A stretch of DNA of 9,154 nt from Chloroflexota bacterium. Lineage in GTDB: Bacteria; Chloroflexota; Dormibacteria; Dormibacterales; Dormibacteraceae. Position 1 is the stretch's first letter; each line of letters starts with the position of its first letter. The stretch is from contig VBGV01000198.1 of NCBI GenBank assembly GCA_005880755.1, positions 1-9,154 on the forward strand, in the 5' to 3' direction. This document shows positions 5,629 through 9,154 of the stretch, one piece after another. Below the pieces are notes generated by a model. It worked only from the letters and a program-made list of their open reading frames with translations. It was not told the origin of the DNA and made no database searches. Both the position numbers and the translations under genes were made by a program.

Positions 5629-6848
5629 TGAGGGCGCTCGCCGCGGTTTTGTTGTTCGGCCTGACTGCGGTCGGGTGTCAGGGCGCAGGAAATGCCGCCT
5701 CGCGGCCCGACATCATCATCGCGAGCGACCTGCCAACGTCGGCTAACGCAGACGTTCTTCCGCTCGAGGAGGCCATTGGCTTTGCCATCCGTCAGCAGCC
5801 AACCATCGAGGGCTACCGGCTGGCTTACTGGTCACTGGACAACTCACTGGGTGCAGAACAGAGTCAGCTGCGGGGCCGCGAAAACGTCAAGCGCATGATC
5901 GCTGATCCGAGAGTGTTGGGCATGGTTGGCCCCCACACTACTTCCGTCGGCAGGGTCGAAATCCCGGAGGCCAACTCGGCTCACCTGGCCATGGTCAGTC
6001 CAACGACCACCAACACCTGTCTCACCGTGCCCGACCCGATTTGCAAGCAGATGCCGGCCTCGTTTCGGCCAAGCGGCTCGAACAACTACTTCCGGATCAC
6101 GCCACGTGATCCTCTGCAGGGCCGGGCAATGGCGAATTACGCGGCGACGAAGCTGGGGCTCCGACGTGCAGCGGCGTTCAATGAGTTTGGGCCCGAGGGA
6201 GACCTGTATATCAATGAGTTTGCAAAGGAATTCGCCATCCACGGCGGCGGGGTCGTATATCAACAAACATTTGATGACACTCCATCAAATTTCTCCGCGT
6301 TTCTGATCCAGGCGAGAGCCCGGGGCGCTGATGCGATATACGCAGTTGCCAGCCGGGACCAATACGCCTGTAAGGCCGCGGCCCAGATGGCTGGAATCAT
6401 GCCCGATGCGATTCTTCTCGGCACTGACGGAATCTCGCTGGACGACCGATGCATCGGCGACCTCGGCGCAACCCCTCCAGGAGTCTGGGCAACTAGTCCC
6501 TACGTCGACCCAACGACAAGTGCGGATCTTGGCGTCAAAAAGCAAGTCGCCGATTACCGCAAGGCGTATCCGAAGGCGTCAGACATCGGCCCGTACACGT
6601 TTGCCGCGTACGACTGCGCCCGAATCTTGATCGATGCGATCGGCCGGGCAATCAAGGCCAATGGAGGAAAGCTGCCAAGCCGATCCCAGGTCCTGGCCGC
6701 GGTGGCCCAAACGAAAGGTTTCGTGGGGGTTACGGGAACCTACTCGTTTGATGCGAACGGCGACGCATTGTCACCCATGATGTCCGTCTACAGGGTGCAC
6801 GATGGGCACTGGGAATTCGTGCAGGTCAGCAAGTTGGGAGCCTCTTAG
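5625..6848 (+). CDS. Lipoprotein periplasmic binding protein, branched-chain amino acid (LivJ/Peripla_BP_6) type
   Basis: The 407-residue protein begins with a short lipoprotein signal, Leu/Ala-rich and ending AVGC, so Cys18 would be lipidated and the protein tethered outside the membrane. The rest fits a type I periplasmic binding fold (about 28-395). DIIIASDLPTSANADVLPLE resembles the opening strand and ligand loop of LivJ-like proteins. RMIADPRVLGMVGPHTTSVG and ANSAHLAMVSPTTTNTC follow as in that family, then the second lobe with AAAFNEFGPEGDLYINEF and PDAILLGTDGISL. These proteins normally deliver amino acids, amides or similar small ligands to an ABC permease, but no permease or ATPase gene is near. 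The start is GTG at 5625 or ATG at 5628; GTGATG overlaps the TGA of the LuxR/NHL gene, implying coupled translation. This suggests it serves as a sensor partner for that regulator; the ligand is unknown. The stop overlaps the convergent transglutaminase stop by a few bases. Confidence 0.88.
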   Translation: MMRALAAVLLFGLTAVGCQGAGNAASRPDIIIASDLPTSANADVLPLEEAIGFAIRQQPTIEGYRLAYWSLDNSLGAEQSQLRGRENVKRMIADPRVLGMVGPHTTSVGRVEIPEANSAHLAMVSPTTTNTCLTVPDPICKQMPASFRPSGSNNYFRITPRDPLQGRAMANYAATKLGLRRAAAFNEFGPEGDLYINEFAKEFAIHGGGVVYQQTFDDTPSNFSAFLIQARARGADAIYAVASRDQYACKAAAQMAGIMPDAILLGTDGISLDDRCIGDLGATPPGVWATSPYVDPTTSADLGVKKQVADYRKAYPKASDIGPYTFAAYDCARILIDAIGRAIKANGGKLPSRSQVLAAVAQTKGFVGVTGTYSFDANGDALSPMMSVYRVHDGHWEFVQVSKLGAS

Positions 6849-7651
6849 AGCGAGCGGGTCTTGACGCTGATCGCCATCGATCCGGTCGCTGAACCCACGT
6901 ACACGCCGCGCGTCGGCGCCGCATCTGTGTAGTCCCGTCCCACCGCAAGGCGCACATGGTGCGGCGTGGTCCGCACCGGATGGGTCGCATCGAACCCGAT
7001 CCATCCCCGTCCCTCCACCCATGCCTCGCCCCACGCATGCGACGCCGTGCTGATCTTCTCGCCCGGGGAGTGGATGTAGCCGCTCACGTAGCGCGCCGGC
7101 ACGCCCATCGCGCGCGCGGCGGCTATGAACAGGTGCGCGAAGTCCTGGCACACGCCGGCGCGCAGCTCGAGGACGTCGTCGACTGAGCTGTACACGTTGG
7201 TGACGGTGCGGTCGTAGGTGAACTCGCGGCTGATGGTGAGGGTCAGCTCGTCGAGCGCGTGCTCGACCGACTCGGGCGAAGTCAAATCTGCGATGGCGTG
7301 GCGGCGTGCCAGCTCTCGCACCCCGTCCACCTCTTTCACCGGCGAGCGGAATCGGATGAAGTCGTGCACCAGCTGTTCGCCGGGTTCGGTGTCGGGGCCG
7401 AGCCCCGTTTCGACGGTGGAGCGACTGCTGACGGTGAGCCCCGAGTGCGGGCGGACGAGGTTGAAGTAGTGAACGTGGTTGCCGAACCCGTCGACATACG
7501 CGCGCGCTTTCACACCGTGGCTCAGCTCGAGCTTGAAGTCGACACAGCGCTGCCCGTTGCCGTCCATCGGGCGCAGCCTCACCTCCATCACGGTCTCGGC
7601 GATCGGGCCCGAATACCGGTAGCGGGTGCTGTGAACGATCTCGAGCTTCAC
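6845..7651 (-). CDS. Transglutaminase-like domain protein (cysteine protease fold)
   Basis: The 268-residue protein belongs to the bacterial transglutaminase-like family. It has an N-terminal beta-rich domain (about 1-110, opening KLEIVHSTRYRYSGPIAETV) followed by the catalytic core. The triad is visible: Cys168 in RAGVCQDFAH, His205 in ASHAWGEAW and Asp221 in WIGFDATHP. Such proteins may cleave, transfer or form amide bonds; the actual substrate is unknown. The start is GTG at 7651, within the sequence GTGA that also ends the alpha-E gene, a 4-bp overlap typical of coupled translation. The same frame stays open to 8041, but that extension would lie entirely over the alpha-E gene and lacks family sequence. 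It is the last gene of the minus-strand operon in view, and its TAA overlaps the stop of the convergent binding-protein gene. Confidence 0.93.
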   Translation of the reverse strand: MKLEIVHSTRYRYSGPIAETVMEVRLRPMDGNGQRCVDFKLELSHGVKARAYVDGFGNHVHYFNLVRPHSGLTVSSRSTVETGLGPDTEPGEQLVHDFIRFRSPVKEVDGVRELARRHAIADLTSPESVEHALDELTLTISREFTYDRTVTNVYSSVDDVLELRAGVCQDFAHLFIAAARAMGVPARYVSGYIHSPGEKISTASHAWGEAWVEGRGWIGFDATHPVRTTPHHVRLAVGRDYTDAAPTRGVYVGSATGSMAISVKTRSL

Positions 7652-8589
7652 TGCTGCGGCATCCCGTGACCTTCTTCGCCTGTGACGGCGGCCGGCACCT
7701 TGCTCGGATGGAAGTACGTCTCGCGCAGAGCCACCTCGAGCTGCCGTAGCAGAGCGCGACATTCCGAGTTGAAGTCCAGCGGGTGCTCGCCGATGGATTC
7801 GGTGTTGGCATGCTGGTACATACCGTTGAGGCGGATGAGCAGGCGAAGCGGCCTGGAGCGCCGCGATTTGCCCTCGATCCTCGCCACCGCCTCGAGGGCG
7901 GTGTTCGTCGAGAATCGGGCCGAGCGCGGCAGGGAGCGGTCGAGCAGGAGGCATTCGATGACTCGGTCCGGAGTCACGCCGCCCGGGTAGCGCGATTGGT
8001 ATGACTCGAACGCGAAGCATGACTTCAGCACCGCCGTCCACTCGAGCGCGTCTTCGGGGCTGTCCGCCAGCTCGGCGGATTTCTGCGTCACGACGTGGGT
8101 GACGTTGGCCGCGCGCTCGATGAACTTGCCGAGCCGCACGAAGTCACGAGCCTCGTCGTGGAACATCGTGTCCTCGAGCAAACCGTCGACAAGGCGGATG
8201 CTCATCTGCACGTCCATGAGGAACTGATACAGGTCCGGCTGCCAGACCGCCTCCTGGACGCGCCAGTGCAGAGCATTGACCTGCTCGTACAGCTCGCTGG
8301 GCAGCGACGGCCGCACGGCCTGCGCCGCGAGCCGGGCGGCGGCGATGCTCGCCCGGACGGACGGCCCGAGCGTGCCCGCGACCACCATCTCCACCGCCTG
8401 CTCCCGTTTGCCAGTGTCGCCGGCGTGCCAGCCCGCGAGCTCCATGAACCGCATCCAGAAATCCGACCCGGGTTCGTCCGTCCTGTCGAGGGACAGTGAG
8501 ACGTGCACGCCCAGGATCCGCGCCAGGTGGTCGGCACGCTCGAGGTGGCGCCCTAGCAGCGCGAGCGACGTGGCCGCGCGGCTAAGCAT
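7648..8589 (-). CDS. Alpha-E (DUF403) domain protein
   Basis: The 313-residue protein matches the alpha-E family, an all-helical protein of about this length. Features include the N-terminal MLSRAATSLALLGRHLERAD (the family usually opens MLSRxAxSLYWxGRYxERAE), DFVRLGKFIERAANVTHVV in the middle (about 155-175), and LLLDRSLPRSARFSTNTALE with a C-terminal run ending in the charged tail. A biochemical activity has not been established to my knowledge; comparative genomics links it to ATP-grasp amidoligase-like proteins. The ATG at 8589 has GAGGG five bases upstream and overlaps the end of the ATP-grasp gene by 8 bp. Its TGA overlaps the next GTG by 4 bp. The three genes therefore form one coupled unit, which argues for a physical or pathway-level partnership. 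Confidence 0.92.
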   Translation of the reverse strand: MLSRAATSLALLGRHLERADHLARILGVHVSLSLDRTDEPGSDFWMRFMELAGWHAGDTGKREQAVEMVVAGTLGPSVRASIAAARLAAQAVRPSLPSELYEQVNALHWRVQEAVWQPDLYQFLMDVQMSIRLVDGLLEDTMFHDEARDFVRLGKFIERAANVTHVVTQKSAELADSPEDALEWTAVLKSCFAFESYQSRYPGGVTPDRVIECLLLDRSLPRSARFSTNTALEAVARIEGKSRRSRPLRLLIRLNGMYQHANTESIGEHPLDFNSECRALLRQLEVALRETYFHPSKVPAAVTGEEGHGMPQQ

Positions 8590-9154
8590 CGCCGCCCTCG
8601 AAATCGTCGTCCGCGACCACCCAGGTGTCGCGGCTGCCGCCGCCCTGCGAGCTGTTGACGACCAGCGAGCCGGGCTTCAACGCGACGCGCGTGAGGCCAC
8701 CGGGAGTGACGTATTCGTCCGGGCCGGTGAGCACGAACGGCCGGAGGTCCTGGTGGCCGCGGCGAAGGCCGCCGCCGTCGAGCACCGGCTGGACCGAAAG
8801 CGCGACCACCGGTTGGGCGATGAACGCGCGAGGGACGGCGGTGATGCGGCGGGCGAACTCCTCGCGTTCCTCTGTCGTGGAGGCGGGTCCGATGAGCATC
8901 CCGTAGCCACCCGACGCGTCGACGGTCTTGACCACCAGCGTGGCGAGATGCTCGAGCACGTACCGCCGGTCCGAATCCACCGCGCACAGGTAGGTCTCGA
9001 CGTTGGGCAGGATCGGGTCCTCGTCGAGGTAGTAGCGGATCAGCTTCGGCACGAGCGAGTAGACGGCCTTGTCGTCGGCGACGCCATTGCCCAACGCGTT
9101 GGCGATCGCGACGTGGCCCGCGCGATAGGCGTTGACCAGGCCGGCCACTCCAAC
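8582..9154 (-). CDS. Circularly permuted ATP-grasp protein (DUF404/DUF407 type), C-terminal part
   Basis: Only the last 190 residues are in the window; the gene runs off the right edge and full-length relatives are about 470-500 residues. The segment shows the characteristic blocks of this family: GNGVADDKAVYSLVPKLIRY, DPILPNVETYLC, LVVKTVDASGGYGMLIGP (the glycine-rich nucleotide-binding loop with a Lys), DLRPFVL, and PGGLTRVALKPGSLVVNSSQ followed by GGGSRDTWVV. ATP-grasp enzymes join a carboxylate to an amine through an acyl phosphate, so a ligase making an amide bond is expected. The substrate has not been defined to my knowledge. The GTG at 9148 is an internal valine, since family-typical residues continue upstream of it. 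The stop overlaps the alpha-E start by 8 bp. Confidence 0.94.
   Translation of the reverse strand, partial: VGVAGLVNAYRAGHVAIANALGNGVADDKAVYSLVPKLIRYYLDEDPILPNVETYLCAVDSDRRYVLEHLATLVVKTVDASGGYGMLIGPASTTEEREEFARRITAVPRAFIAQPVVALSVQPVLDGGGLRRGHQDLRPFVLTGPDEYVTPGGLTRVALKPGSLVVNSSQGGGSRDTWVVADDDFEGGDA

Noticed and set aside
6771..7811. 346-codon minus-strand frame over the transglutaminase
   Set aside because: Arg-rich translation without domains in a shifted frame of a gene with an intact catalytic triad.
7652..8041. N-terminal extension of the transglutaminase frame to an ATG at 8041
   Set aside because: The extra 130 codons lie wholly over the alpha-E coding region and lack family sequence; the GTG at 7651 overlaps the alpha-E stop and starts exactly at the family N-terminus.
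9146..9148. GTG as the start of the ATP-grasp gene
   Set aside because: The protein from here is less than half the family length and the codons before it (Val-Gly) continue the conserved sequence, so the gene simply runs off the window.

Overview
The window comes from a high-GC bacterium. All genes fit bacterial genetic organisation: Shine-Dalgarno motifs, GTG and TTG starts, and stop/start overlaps. Gene content (a DhaM-type PTS, an IclR regulator, an ACT plus DUF5612-like protein, a LuxR-HTH/NHL membrane protein, and an ATP-grasp/alpha-E/transglutaminase cluster) suggests a soil or sediment lineage near Actinomycetota, Chloroflexota or Dormibacterota. That placement is inference; no rRNA or marker gene is present.

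Region 1 (1-2242) is a sugar-phosphotransferase relay. Enzyme I (ptsI, + strand) faces a minus-strand pair: a DhaM-type EIIA domain protein and an HPr. The pair overlap each other, and HPr overlaps the 3' end of ptsI by 42 bp. No EIIB or EIIC permease is visible. The relay PEP -> EI -> HPr -> DhaM would phosphorylate dihydroxyacetone through DhaK/DhaL encoded elsewhere.

Region 2 (2243-3801) starts with a short divergent control region holding a perfect palindrome. It is followed by an IclR-family regulator and, 17 bp later, a gene for an ACT-domain protein with a highly conserved C-terminal domain of unknown function (DUF5612-like). A strong GC hairpin closes the region.

Region 3 (3827-6848) is visibly poorer in GC and looks accessory. 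A small single-pass membrane protein with a duplicated DPYSPHD motif is divergent from a two-gene unit. The first gene of the unit has a cytoplasmic LuxR-type DNA-binding domain, one membrane helix and an extracytoplasmic six-bladed NHL propeller. The second overlaps it at stop/start and encodes a lipoprotein periplasmic binding protein of the LivJ type with no permease beside it. This looks like a candidate one-component transmembrane sensing system, and it is the most interesting part of the window.

Region 4 (6845-9154, minus strand) is a tightly overlapping operon read from the right edge: the C-terminal part of a circularly permuted ATP-grasp protein, an alpha-E (DUF403) protein and a transglutaminase-like protein. 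This trio is widespread and conserved, and is thought to make or modify a peptide-type product that is still unknown.
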